A stretch of DNA of 64,000 bases from Hevea brasiliensis. Its lineage: Eukaryota > Streptophyta > Magnoliopsida > Malpighiales > Euphorbiaceae. Of the stretch, positions 39,381-52,050 are shown piece after piece. The first letter of the stretch is position 1. Each line of letters begins with the position of its first letter. The stretch covers positions 112,122,584 to 112,186,583 of the forward strand of contig NC_079495.1 of the NCBI RefSeq assembly GCF_030052815.1, in the 5' to 3' direction. The position numbers and the translations under genes are program-made. The notes beneath the pieces are model-generated. The model was not told where the DNA came from. It saw only the letters and a program-made list of their open reading frames with translations, and ran no database searches.

Positions 39381-40735
39381 AAGCCTTCAGAACCTTGGAT
39401 ATTTTTTCCCTCGACAGAGACTGCGTTTTATTATGAAATCTTTGGACGATCAGCAGAAGGATGAGGGACCATTAACTATTTGAAATTCACCCACTACAAT
39501 TCTTCTCCCAATGCCAAAAGGATAAAAAAATATTAAGGAAGACTTTGTAAAAAAAATACCGCTCATATCTTTACACGCGAATAAAAATACTATAAGAAAA
39601 TAAGAAGCAAACATCAATAGGTTTTATACCCAAAAAAAAAAAAAAAAAAAAAAACTCGAGAATATTAACTTGAGAAAAGCACACAGTTAAGCTAATAATT
39701 TAATAATGATTAAATGCTTATTTCCTAAATTCAAAAGTTGTAATTTCAACTTATAAAAACTTTTTCAATAATTTTATAAAATAATAAAAAGAGCTAAAAC
39801 TACAGACAAATGGAGTCATTCCGGCTTGATCCGGTTCAAGGGAAGAAGAAGGACTCGAAAGAAGCCCTCCAAGATTTGATCGGATCCCGAGTTTGACCGG
39901 GCTTAGCAGGGACTACTCCATCCTCCAACATACATCAACAAATCATTAACCATATAAAAAATTTTCTCTATTCGAACAAAGTTTGGATCTGAAAGAGTAA
40001 ATAATATAATGAGAAGTGTTATGAATTCAGAGAAGATCTAGACCAACTCTGATATATATATAAAAAAAAAAAGACCAACCTAACCCACTGGGCCAATTTT
40101 AAGCGGAAAAAAAAAATAGAATGATGCTGATATACTAACAATAGGCATTTAGACAAGATCATCGATCACAACTCGGGGTGAGTAACAATGGTTTGCTAAC
40201 AAAGATTGGAGCACGCTACTTTTGGCCCCGGATGCATCAGCATGACCCATCAGAGCCCTCAGCTTCTGCATCCCACCCTTCTTTTGCGATTCTTTTCATG
40301 GGGTACATTAATTCAGTCAGTACAATATTAATTTAATTCCAACTTTTCACTCTTCAAGAATATCACATTAAGAAACAGGGAAACTGCAGCACATACGTAC
40401 ATATTTTTTCCACAACAAATGAAAGAATGCAGATAGTAATATTTTAAGACAAACATGAATGCCATATTTTTTCAACTTCAAATTCTCCCAAGTCCCACTA
40501 ATCATTGAATCGAGTAGAAGAGCATTATGTAATCTACATCTCCTCTTAACCTTGTGTTGGTTGTCTAGTTCTCCTATGGCCACATCTCAGGAAGCAAGAG
40601 TTTACTTTAGTTAAGCAAAATTTATAAGAAAGCATAGCCTAGTTTGGTCAATTATGCGACATGCATGGACATGAAGAAGAAATGCATGTTTCTGCAGAAA
40701 ATCCAGGAGCAAAGGCAGAATTTGCCCTTGGGAAA
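39381..40735. other. Intergenic region, no gene recognised
   Basis: AT-rich with several A-runs, including about 24 A at 39632-39654. No frame with family resemblance on either strand. Confidence 0.55.
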
Positions 40736-40993
40736 ATCTTTTGTCAATTCCTAAGTCAAAACTGGGGATTCGCAAGATTAAGCTTCCCTAAATGCAATGC
40801 AACAAATGGATGACACCGGAATCTTTTTGTCAATACCTAAACCAAAAATGGGGATTCACCAGATTAAACTTCCCTGGATGCAATGCAACAAATGGATGAT
40901 ACCGGAATCTTTTTGTCAATACCTAAACCGAAACTGGGGATTCACCAAATTAAACTTCCCTGCATGCAATGCAACAAATGGATGATACCGGAA
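40736..40993. repeat. 86-bp minisatellite, three copies
   Basis: Units start near 40736, 40821 and 40907 and contain TTTTGTCAATACCTAAACC, GGGGATTCACCA and AATGCAACAAATGGATGA, with a few substitutions between units. It lies 0.6 kb beyond the 3' end of CORYNE. Confidence 0.9.
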
Positions 40994-41621
40994 TATTATT
41001 CATCAGCATTCCAAATTACCTGATGAGAACAAGACACTTTAAAAAGCTAAACATGAAAAGTTACTGATCTAAAACATTGACATTTTTCCTGCAAGCAATC
41101 AACAAATACCATTCCATCATACGTCTAATTTGATGCAAGAAAGTTTAAAGGTTCACGCAATGCTTTAAGCTTCATATGGCCAATCAGGATAAAAAGAGAT
41201 TCATGATTTTTTAAGTTTAGAAGGACCTGTAATTTTAAAAAGGGTTGTCCAAATAAAGACAGCCAACAAAGCCCCACCATCATTAGTTGAGAACACAATA
41301 ATAGAGATGTGTCCCACGTAGTAGTCATCAATAAAAACAGTCTCTTCTATGGGGTTGGTAATTCCCTTGACCATATCAGTGTTGATTCTCGAATTACGGG
41401 TTAAGTCATGTATACAACACTGTACGCTGTGATAGAAAAGAAAATCATACAAATTCAACAAGCTGTGGAGACTAAACAAAAATGCTACACCTGCATACAC
41501 CACACTATGGCCTTTTCACAATTTTTCAGCGAATAAGAATTGCAGACCAAATCCCTCTAAGCAAAAATCCAATTTCCAAAATTTGCAGGCTGCAGTTTGG
41601 CAAATACAATTACGATTCCTG

Positions 41622-43584
41622 TTAAAAGCTGTGCAGTTGAGATAACATTAGGACAAGCTCATCACTTGAAGGCCTATCTGCCGGCAAATCTGATAGGCAA
41701 ACAACAGCAATTCTCACTGCCATTAGTATCTCATCTTCCTCACCTTCTTCCCCAAGAATACTCTTATCTAGTGCTTCCCTTGCCTCCCCTGCTTGCTGCA
41801 AATGCAGCAGCCAACGACCTAAACTACCTCCACTGGCTGCTTCCCCAAAGAATGGATCAGTAGGGTCTCTCCTGGTTAACAAAACACCCAATATCATCCC
41901 AAAGCTGAAGATGTCACCCTTGTCTGTATATCTAGTAAAATTTGGAGGAAGGAGGAAACAAAAACCTTTATTGTGACTGTATGTAAGGTTTAAGATAAAC
42001 AAGAGACACAAAAAACAACAATAAATAAAGCAACGCGTGCGCATCACAAACAAGTTAAAGCTAAAGGTCATGACTAAGCAAAGGGTTTTTAGTAGCTAAT
42101 TAATATATCAAGAAGACCCAATGCAGCAGAATTTGTGGGGACTGGACTTCATAGAGAAGCTTTTTAATTAGCAAAGAATATATGTTTCACATAATATACA
42201 GAAAACATTAGAAATATTACTAGAAAGAAAAACGAAGTGCTAGTACAATACTTTGATGAAATGTCACTTTTAATACGGTAAATCTTCTTGTTTACAGCAT
42301 AATGCTCCAGTATATTTAATGTTTAAGGGGAAGGTCCCTCTAACTTGAAATGACCAAAACTTTGAAGTACAACATATACGTTAATTATGAAAAGAACCAC
42401 ATGTTTTTCAAGTTCCATAGAACAGCGGAAACTTAAGCTTATAATGGGAAGCATGAAACAAACAAATTCGACATCAATGCAATTACAAGAATTAGAAGTT
42501 GCCAATGAGAAATGCAATAATTAGAATCTACTGAGGTTTAATTGGAATTTAGAGAGCCATAAATGTCAAAGATGAAGTTACCTCTTGTATCACAACCACA
42601 TGACAATTGATTGCAGAAAAAAGCAATATCACACAGGATTAAGAATAATAATAATAATAATGATAATAAAGCTGTTTAGGGGGAAAAATTCATGTACCTG
42701 CAATTCTGGAAGCACTCGGGAGCACGGTAGCCAGATGTAGCTTTATCCAAATTAGGCATGAGTTTTGCCAACCCACAATCCGCCAACCTTGGTTCAAACT
42801 CAGCATCCAACATCACATTTGTAGGCTTCAAATTATAATGCAAAATCTGAGGGACGCATTCAAAGTGAAGATATCGAAGCCCCTTAACAACCCCAACAGC
42901 AATCCGAAGCCGAACTTCCCATCCAAGCTGCAACTGATTCTCCCTCACTCTATTCATTGCATCTTCAAGACTCCCAGTTGGCAAATAATCGTAGACCAAA
43001 GAGAACCTATCAGATTCTCGAACATAAGCTCGTAAACTCATCAAATTCCTGTGTCTCAAGCTGGCTAACCTTCCCAGCTCCTGCTGTATCCTTCGCTTGG
43101 CAGACTTGCTCTGCCTCTCCTGTGAGCCACTCTCAAATGGTTCGAGCCTCTTGACAGCAACAGTGAGTCCATTGTCTAGAACCGTTCTGTAGTATTTTCC
43201 ATTTGAGTTAGAAACCAGCAACTGGTTTTCGCTCGCGAGAGCTGATTGAAGAGTTTTGGGAGATATCTTTGGGGAAAATATAACAGGGCCTTTCAGGATT
43301 GGGGTTCGGTTCATGTAGCAGACCAAGCAACGGACGACGCAAGCGCAAATAATAGCTCCTGTTAATCCAGTTAAGACTCCTAAAACGATGCTGAGAAGAA
43401 TTCTCTTGAGTTCAGTGTTTAAATGGGGTGGCCTAGACGGCGATGGAGTTTGGGTGGAGAGGTGACTGGTCATGTTAGTACCACTTTCTTGGCATTGTAC
43501 AATTATGGGATGAAAGCCAAAACTCAACAGCAAAAGCATAGCTGTGACTTTGGTCAATTCGGGACTGTATCTTCTTTTCTCCAT
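41622..43584 (-). CDS. CRN: CORYNE (CRN), membrane pseudokinase of CLAVATA signalling (2 exons)
   Basis: Predicted 398-aa receptor-kinase-like protein that pairs with CLAVATA2 to relay CLE-peptide signals in meristems. Exons on the minus strand: 43584-42698 and 41931-41622, intron 766 bp. It has a signal-like N-terminus, a short extracellular Ser/Thr/Pro stretch without leucine-rich repeats, one membrane segment (ILLSIVLGVLTGLTGAIICA), the juxtamembrane TPILKGPVIFSPKISPK, and a kinase domain. The Lys of VAVKR remains, but the catalytic loop reads LHYNLKPTN (HYN for HRD) and the DFG motif reads DCG, as in Arabidopsis CRN, so it is a pseudokinase. It ends in PADRPSSDELVLMLSQLHSF, typical of the family. 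The ATG at 43584 was chosen because the longer frame has no upstream ATG. It appears intact. Confidence 0.93.
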
Positions 43585-44339
43585 AGGACCATAAAAGGCC
43601 ACAAGCGCCAAGATCCTATAAATGAAAGCAGAAGCTCAAAACCAAAACAAACCCGAAAACCCACATCTTTCGAGCTACAAACTCAAATTTTTTAGTCCTA
43701 AACCAACACACCAGAATAAAGCAGAGGACAAACTCTAAGGAGCTTCAAAATGTATGAACGAAGAAGAAGAGGTTCCGGCGTTCTGCTCCACCAAAATACT
43801 CCAAATTGTTGACGAGAGGAAACGCAAACTTTGAAACCCAACAGAATATGGAAGAAGCTTTCAAGTGCTTTGAAAATCGAAACTGTAAGGAATAGCACAC
43901 CGAGATAAAAATCGAATTTCGACTCAAAATCTTCACGAGAAAGACGCTAACGAATCGCAACATCACCTATTCCCATCACTTGGACGCTGAAGTTGTCCCC
44001 TTTTCTACTTGAATCAGAGACCCAAGACGTAAATACTTCCACATCAAATATAAATGTAGCGCACTTTTGCAAAGCATGTGTTTTGTAAACAACCCCAAAA
44101 CAGAAGCAGAAAAAAAAAAAATCTTTCACTCTCTGCAAAGCTGCTGCTTCAAGCCAGAGAGATGTAAGTCGTTTTCTTCCTTTTCTTTGAGCAAATAACA
44201 AAACCGCAAATTACTTCTTCCAAATGAGAAGACAACAGTGCAAACATCGCAGGTGAAGAAAGAAACAGACTCACAGCTACACTCACATACTAAATAAACA
44301 AATATATTTATATAAAAAATATATATAAAAGAAAAAAAT

Positions 44340-44342
44340 CTC

Positions 44343-44373
<31 letters not shown>

Positions 44374-44374
44374 C
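44340..44374. repeat. (CT)n microsatellite upstream of CORYNE
   Basis: Seventeen or so CT units with one interruption. It would read as GA repeats in the CORYNE 5' region. Confidence 0.9.
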
Positions 44375-44818
44375 GTTTGTGTAAAGAACCATTCTTGGGT
44401 GGAGTGAGGGGAGGACAAGACTGGGTTCCCCTTCCCGCCTTTCGGAGGAGGAGACCCCACTACAGAGTCGGTGGGGTCCATGGCCACGTTGGCAGCACTG
44501 TCCTCTGATGTCGCTATCACGGGGCCGAAAGCGATACATCGAACCGCGTGGGACAAGGAGGATCATATTCATCTTCACCGTCAATCTTCTAGATGATGAG
44601 ATCTCCACCGTTGACATGGAACCACGGGAATTTGTGCGAGCATTGGCTTTTTTCTTAAAAAAAAATAGTATATATTTGAATAAAGTGATTAATATTATTA
44701 TACAAATGGGCTGTCGTCTTATTAGCAAAGGTTTTTCCTTTTTCATACGAGAATAATTGCTTTCCATTTCCACTCCACGTTTTTTCTGAAATTCACTTTT
44801 TTTTTTCAAAAATTAAAA

Positions 44819-44826
<8 letters not shown>

Positions 44827-44860
<34 letters not shown>
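44827..44860. repeat. (AT)n microsatellite
   Basis: About 17 uninterrupted AT units. Confidence 0.9.
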
Positions 44861-44864
<4 letters not shown>

Positions 44865-45291
44865 TTTTTGGCGTGCAAAGAATATATTACTCTGTTTTTT
44901 TTTACAGCGTCAAATGAACATATGCGCAGCAGTTAAAACTTTGCCATTTGTTAGTGACGATTGATTTCATGGCTAATTTTTGCTGACTGTTTCTCAAATT
45001 TTAAAATTATTATACTTTAAATTTTTATTTTTAATGTATTATCATAAAATTTTTTAATTTTAAAATTTATTACATTTTCATACTTTAACTTTGAACTTTG
45101 CTATATTTTCGACATCCATCTTTAAATTATTATTATAATATCCTTAATTTTAAAATTAATTATACTGAAATCTTTTAACTTTAAAATTTATCATATTTTA
45201 GTCCCTCAACTTTTTAAATTGAGTCTGTGATAAATTTGAGCAACAGAAAAATATTTTAGAATACTAATAAATAAATAAATAAACAAGTACT

Positions 45292-45632
45292 TAACTCAAC
45301 TCAACTCAACTCAACTAAGCCTTTATCCCAAAAATTTAGGGTCGACTATATGAATTCGCTTTCTCCACTCTGAACGATTTTGGGTTAAATCCTCATAAAT
45401 GTGTAATGCTTCTAGGTCATGTTGTACTACTCTCCTTCAAGTCAATTTAGGTCTACCCCTTTTTTCTTTCTATCCTCTAATCTAATATGCTCTACTTGTT
45501 TAACTGGAGCCTCCGTATGTCTACACTTCACATGACCAAACCACCTCAATCTCTCTTCTCTCAACTTATCTTCAATTGGCACCACTCCTACCTTTTCTCT
45601 AATACTCTCATTACGGACTTTATCTAGTCTAG
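45292..45632 (-). mobile_element. 3' end of an RTE-type LINE, cut by element F
   Basis: The minus-strand frame 45645-45442 encodes a C-terminal LINE pattern (KVGVVPIEDKLREERLRWFG, then HVK and APVKQVEHI) typical of plant RTE-clade elements. Downstream the element ends in short tandem TTGAG-type repeats (plus strand ACTCAACTCAACTCAAC near 45292-45317), the usual RTE tail. The 5' side is interrupted by the LTR at 45633, so the rest should lie beyond this window. Confidence 0.75.
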
Positions 45633-48215
45633 TGTCACGACCCAACCCATGGGCCGGACCGGCACTAAGACTTGGGCCAGCCTAAAGCCCCCGAGGCCCG
45701 TAGTAAGCCCAACTATTCACTTAACCCAGGTCTAAAGCCCATTTGGGCCCAATTTCAAGAAATCAACCGGACAGAGTCCGGCCATAAAATGGACCTACCA
45801 ACGGGAAGTTTTGACTCACCCGACCTGTAAACATAATAAATACTCAATTGGGGAGCTCAGCTCACCCTCCATATACTCATCAGCATAAAAATAAATGGGA
45901 GCTCAGCTCCCTCATCCAATCCATCAAACATACATAGGATATTAAGTTTACAGGTCCAAAATAACAATTTAGTTTACAGACCCAAATCAGATCAACATTT
46001 CTAACACATGCGGAAATTCTAGGAGTAAATAAAATTACACAGATATTGATAAACAACCTGCGAAGGAGAAAAGCAGGTTAACCGCAATAAAATCCTCCTG
46101 TAACCTGAAAAATATTGAACAGGAGTGAGCGTTCGACTCAGAGAGTAAAATATCAATTTTAACAATAATCTCTATAACTATCTAAAACTAATGCACCCTG
46201 TAGAGTGAAATGCAACATCGACAACATTTTCACATCATAACATCAAAAATGTAATTTGGAGCACTCACACACCCTGTAGTATTAGTCATAATATATGGGA
46301 GCTGATCCCCTATACAGCTCTCTTAAATCCAACCTGGTGCCAGCGAAGAACTCAAGCCGGACTTTCGCTTAATAAACCAAATCGAGGGTCCCAGCGAAGA
46401 ACTCAAGCCGTGACTACCAGTCCTATCCATAGTCCACACTACATCACACGCACACCAACGCACGCACACTACTCCAAATTACCACAACAACATCCATGGC
46501 ACTTTAACAGTTATCAATGCAACATAAATCGTGGCTAGAGTTTAACTACATAAATATATGCATATAAGTGATGCATGGGCATGCTTGAACATATAATAAT
46601 ATCGAAATTACAGTTAAAATTAATATTTTACTCACAAACTTGACAGTGGTCACTGAGGCGGATGGGCGGAGGAAGAAGGTCATCGCTCACCTGACAATTA
46701 CATTACAATTTTTAATATAAATGACTCGATACAATCAAGAAAAGACCAAATACGTCCTAAGTCGTGCCGAAAATCCGGCAGAGTCTCCTCTATACCTAGA
46801 ACCTACCCAACCTGCAAAAGGGCTCAAAACACACTTCTATATTCACAATCCATATATCCACAACTCAATCACATCACACAGCCCCTCCTGGGCCCATTAA
46901 ATCAGTCATCCATCACAATATATAAAATTTCAATTTAGTCCTTATAATTAATCATTTTTGCAAAAACTGCCCAAAAAAGCTCTAAAAATTCTAAAACTTT
47001 GTCCCGCGGTCCTTAGCAATATTACTAGGCTATTGCAAAAAGAATCATAATTTTCTGAGCTACCACGAATATTTTATGGATTTTTAATCCTAGTTATGCA
47101 TTAGAAAATTACGAAAAAACAAGGTTCGGGTTTACCTTTGCCGATTCCGACTTCGGGGACGTGCTCGGAACGTCTGACAATGGGGGGGGTACCCAAAACC
47201 TTGGTCCAATTCGGAGACTTTTCCGGTAACGGGTCTGTCTGGCCCGAAATTTGTAGACCTGGTCAACTGTCGAATTTCCGTGAATTGAGGATACCTACAT
47301 GAAGCCCACAACACGGGGGTTAGTACATAAATTTTTCAGAATTTTCTAAGCTCATTTAATGCTCGAAAAAACACTACGAAGTTTCATGGGACCCATCGAA
47401 AAACGGTGTAGGAAAAATTTGAAATTTATGTCGCCGCGAAGCTCTCGACGAGTGGAGCGCTCTGGTACTCTCGGTTTTCTCGTGGGATTCACGGTTTGTG
47501 AGAAATCTAGCCCGAAAGTCAAAATGGGTTAAAACTTTCCGGGCAAAAATTGGACAAACCGCTAGATGGATTTCGGTGTTCTTGGTGTCTATGGAAAGCT
47601 CTCGTCGAGTAGATGATTTTAGACACAAGACCCGGTCCAATTGGTGGCCGGATCGGCCGGATTTTGGCCGGGGAAGTCGAAGAGTCGCGCGCGGGGAGCG
47701 TTTACTGCGTTTCGGCCGTTACGGGCGGCCGATGGGTCGATGGCTGGTGGTGGCCGGTGAGTGGGGTGGCGGGGAGGTGGTGGCCGTGGCGAGGCGGAGG
47801 AGAGAGAAAAGAAAGAAAAAAGGGGAGGAGGTCGGGACGCGCAGAAGAAAAGGGAAGAAGAAAAAGGGAGCCGGTCCGATTCGACCGGTCCGTTCCGGTC
47901 CAGTTCAATTCGGCCGGTTCGATTCGAAATACAAAATTTTGAATTTTTACTCTGCCTCGGGACCGAAAATGAGGTCCAAAAATTCCGAAAAAATTCTAGA
48001 AAACTCAGAAAAATTCGTAGACTCCAAATATATTTTTAGTTTTGCCACGTGGTCTTTAAATAAATTTTTAAAAATCATCAAAGTTTATATTTTCGGAAAA
48101 TCGAACCCGATTTTTAAAATCTGAAAAATCTCAAATAATTTTTTAAAATTTAAATAAAATTAAAATACCAAAAATACTTATAAAATAATAAAATCTAAAA
48201 TTTTGGGGTGTTACA
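45633..48215 (-). repeat. Element F 3' LTR (2.58 kb)
   Basis: TG...CA ends (TGTCACGACCCAACCC to GGGGTGTTACA). Compared with the LTRs of B and E it carries about 0.9 kb extra at 47320-48200, which is U3 in the minus-strand sense. The same extra block starts again in the 5' LTR near 63580. The left target site would be TCTAG (45628-45632); its partner is outside the window. Confidence 0.88.
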
Positions 48216-48228
48216 TTCTTCCCCCCTT
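48216..48228 (-). other. Polypurine tract of element F
   Basis: Minus strand AAGGGGGGAAGAA directly abuts TGTAACACCCC of the 3' LTR, the place and composition of a plus-strand primer. Confidence 0.8.
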
Positions 48229-48277
48229 ACAGAAAATTCGTTCTCAAATTTTACACAAGGCAGAATAAAGCACATGA

Positions 48278-48379
48278 TTATACATTGAACAGATAAGGGT
48301 ACTTGCTACGCATGTCCCGTTCTGACTCCCAAGTGCAATCTTTCACTGACTGGCTCCTCCACAAAACCTTAACCATAGG
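48278..48379 (-). pseudogene. Element F chromodomain C-terminus (separated piece of pol)
   Basis: 34 codons including the stop read KVLWRSQSVKDCTWESE, then MRSKYPYLF, the end of a chromovirus chromodomain. It continues in frame from the integrase at 56968, from which it has been separated by element E inserting at ATAGG. It places F among the plant chromoviruses (Tekay/Del-like). Confidence 0.85.
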
Positions 48380-50052
48380 TGTCACGACCCAACCTATGGG
48401 CCGGACCGGCACTAGGACCTGGGCCAGCCTAAAGCCCCCGAGGCCCGTAGTAAGCCTTAACTGTTCATTTACCCAATTCTAAGGCCCATTGGGCTCAAAT
48501 TCAAGAAAACAAACGGACAGAGTCCGGCCATAAAATGGACTTTCCAACGGGGAGTTTTCGACTCACCCGACCTGTAAACACAATATATAGTCAATTAGGG
48601 AGCTCAGCTCACCCTCCACATACTCATCAACATAAAATAAATGGGAGCTCAGCTCCCTCATCCAATCCATCAAACATGCATAGCACATTTAAGTTTACAG
48701 GTCCAAAAATAATAATTTAGTTTACAGACCCAAATCAAATAAACATTTCTAACACATGCGGAAATTCTAAGATTTAACAAGTTTATACAAAGCAGAGTAA
48801 TCGACTGCGAGGGAGAAAGCGAGTTAACCTCAAAAAATATCCTCCGTGGCTGTAAAAATTTTTGAGCAGAGTGAGCGTTGACTCGAGAGTAAAATATCAA
48901 TTTTAACCATAATCTCTATAACTATCGTAACTAATGCACCTGTGGCGTGAAATGCAACATCAACATCATATTCACATCATAGCATCAAAAGGTAATTTGG
49001 AGCACTCACGCACCTGTAGCATCAATCATAATATATTGGGAGCCGATCCCTATACTGACTCTCTTAAATCCAACTCGTGCCAAGAACTCAAGCGGACTTT
49101 CGCTTAATAAACCAAATCGAGGGTCCCAGCGAAGAACTCAAGCCGTGACTACCCCGTCCTATCCATAGTCCACACCACATCACACGCACGCCAACGCACG
49201 CACACTGCTCCAAATTACCACAACAATACTCATGGCACATTAACGATTATGAATGCAACATAAATCGTGCCTAGAGTTTAACTACATAAATATATGCATA
49301 TAAGTGATGCATGGGCATCTTGAACATATAATAATATCGAAATTATAATTAAAATTAATATTTTACTCACGGACTTGACGACAATCACCGTGGTGGGCGG
49401 AGGAAGAAGAAGGCATCGCTCACTGACAATTACATTACATTTATTTAACACAAATGACTCAATACAAATAAAGAAAAGACCAAATACGTCCTAAGTCATG
49501 CCAAAATCCCAGAGTCTCCCTATACCTAGGACCTACCCAACTCGCAAAAGGGCTCAAAACACACTTCTATATCCACAATCCATATATCCACAACTCAATC
49601 ACATCACACAGCCCATCCTGGGCCCATCAAATCAATCATTCATCACAATATGGAAAAATTTCAATTTATTAATTATATTTGTACATTTTTGCAAAAATTG
49701 ACCAAACAAGCTCTAAAAATTATAAAACTTTGCCATGGTCCTTAGCAATATTACTAAGCTATTGCAAAAGAATCGTAATTTTCTAAGCTACCACGAATAT
49801 TTTATGAATTTTTAATCCTATTTAAGCACTAGAAAATTACGAAAAAGCAAGGTTGGGTTTACCTTTGCCGATTCCGACTTGAGAACGCGGGATGCCCGAC
49901 AATGGTGGGGTAGCCAAAACCTCGATCCAATTCGGAGACTTTTCCTGTAGTCTGTTCGCCGAAATTCACGCATCCGACAACCGCCGAATTTCCGCGAATT
50001 GAGGATACCTACACGAAGCCCAATAATAATATATAAAAATCGGGGTGTTACA
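48380..50052 (-). repeat. Element E 3' LTR (1.67 kb)
   Basis: TGTCACGACCC to GGGGTGTTACA. Its first 400 bp equal the 5' LTR closely. Further on there are many 1-2-bp losses, often at CTG, CAG or CCTG sites. Confidence 0.9.
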
Positions 50053-52050
50053 TTCTTCCCCTTACGGAAAATTCGTCCTCGAATTTTACACAAAGCGAAT
50101 AAAGCACATGATTATACATTGAACAAATAAGGGTACTTGCTACGCATGTCCGTTCGACTTCAGTGCACTCTTCCACCGATCGACTCCTCCACAAAACCTT
50201 AACCATAGGGATCTGTTTTGATCTCACTGCCTCACTTGGTAGTCCACTATGGCTCAGTGCTCCTCAAATGTCAAATTTTCTTTTAGCTCTATCACATCCT
50301 ACAGATTACATGAGAAGGATCGGGAATGTATTTCTGAGCATGAAGATGTGAAACACGGATGAACGTGAGAGAGGTTGGGTGGTAGCTCCAACCGGTAGGC
50401 AATCGCTCCAACTCTATCCGTAACCTCAAAATGTCCGATATCTTGAGGTGCCAACTTGCCCTTCTTTCCGAATCTCATGACTTCCTTCATTGGAGATACC
50501 TTCAGAATACATAGTCGCCACCGCAAACTCCACATCCTCCGTCTGGGTCTCATAACTTTTCTCTCATCAAAGCCGTCCTCGGTCGTTCCTCGATTAAAGG
50601 AACTACCTCAAGTGTACCGCACTAGGTCTACATCATGCACCCTTGCTTCCCATTTCTGTCCAACACAGAGGAGACCTACACTTTCTTCCATATAGTGCCT
50701 CATAGGGTGCCAACCCTATCTTTGGAGTGATAATCGTTATTGTAGGCAAACTCCACTAAAGCTAGCCGCTCATCCCATTGACCTCCAAAATCCAAAACAC
50801 TCATGCGAAGCATGTCTTCCGATGTTTGGATCGTCCTTCGATCAGTCTGTCTGTCGAGGGTGGAAAGCCGTCTTGAAGTTCAATCAGTGTGCCAAGTGCC
50901 TCCCGCAACTTTCTCCAAACCGAAGTGAATCGGGACCCTCTCGGATATTATGGAAGCCGGAACTCCATGCAATCGACTATTTCTCAATGTAGAGCCGCAT
51001 CTTGTGCCACGTAGTATGTAGTCTTTCTGGTAAGAAGTGAGCTGATTTGGTCAAGCGGTCTACAATTACCCATATCGAATCATATCCTCGCGTGGTACGA
51101 GGCAACCCATCCACAAAATCCATAGTACTCATTTCCCACTTCCATTCTCGGGATAGGGAGCTCTTGCAGCTTCCTTGACGGTCTCGTGTTCAAACTTCAC
51201 CTTCGACAAGTCAAGCACTTGGACACAAAGTCGGCTATGTCTCTCTTCATGCCATTCCACCAATAGCTATCTTTCACATCATGGTACATCTTGGTGGAAC
51301 TCAGGTGGATATCTTGCAGATGTATAGTGTGCCTCTCGCATGATTTCATTCCTGAGGTTGTCCACATCGGGCACACATATCCTAGAACCTTGCACTAGTG
51401 CGCCATCATTGGCAAACCCAAACTCACCACCTTCACCTTGTCAGACTCTTTCTATGATCTTCATCAATTGTTGGTCTGTCTTTGGGAAACTCTAACTCTG
51501 TCCCTCAAGTCCGGCCTCACCGAAAAGTAAGCCAACAATACCCCATCATCTGAAAGATCTAGGATTAAACCTTGATCCATCAACTCATGTACCTCCCTGA
51601 ATCAACGATCTCTTCTCTGTGAAATGTGCGCCAACCGCTGTAAGATTTTTACGCTTAAAGCATCTGCTACTACATTGGCCTTCCCAGGGTGGTACTGGAT
51701 GGGTCAATCATAGTCTTACATAAGCTTCATCCATCACCTCTGTCTCAAGTTTAAATCCCTCTGTTGGAAGATGTACTTCAAACTCTTATGGTCGGTGTAT
51801 ATCTCGCACAATTCACAATACAGTAGTGTCTCCAGATTTTTAGTGCAAAGAATACAGCTGCCATTTCCAAATCATGGGTGGGATAGTTCTGCTCATGCCT
51901 CTTCAGCTGCCTTGAAGCATAAGCCACTACTTTTCCATTCCGCATCAAAACACACCCTAGGCCAACTCTGGAGGCGTCACAGTACACGGTGTATCCTTCA
52001 CCGCTCATAGGTAGTGTTAACACAGGGGCAATGGTTAGACACTCCTTATC
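50053..52050 (-). pseudogene. Element E pol remnant (RNase H, integrase, chromodomain)
   Basis: It aligns end to end with F at 48216-48379 plus 56968-58830. The RNase H part (51778-52080) still reads [19 protein letters not shown] and [20 protein letters not shown]. The integrase and chromodomain parts are frameshifted every few tens of bases, so nothing functional is encoded. Similarity to F stops abruptly near 52050 (after GGTTAGACACTCCTTA), where the non-coding block begins. Confidence 0.85.

Larger units (their letters stand above)
43585..45290 (-). promoter_or_regulatory. CORYNE upstream region
   Basis: Presumed promoter and 5' UTR; no coding frame is credible. The minus strand has a GA-rich run (plus strand (CT)n at 44340-44374), a common feature of plant 5' leaders and promoters, and an (AT)n run lies at 44827-44860. 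From 44870 to 45290 the DNA is AT-rich without features. Confidence 0.45.

Noticed and set aside
39632..39654. A-run suggesting a retroposed gene copy
   Set aside because: No coding similarity or target duplication was found upstream of it; treated as simple sequence.
44126..44809. 227-aa minus-strand frame upstream of CORYNE
   Set aside because: It reads through a GA microsatellite and low-complexity Lys-rich sequence without domain resemblance; probably 5' leader or promoter DNA.
47498..48124. 208-aa frame in the 3' LTR of F
   Set aside because: Arg/Gly/Lys-rich reading of the purine-rich U3 block, antisense to the element, with no family resemblance.
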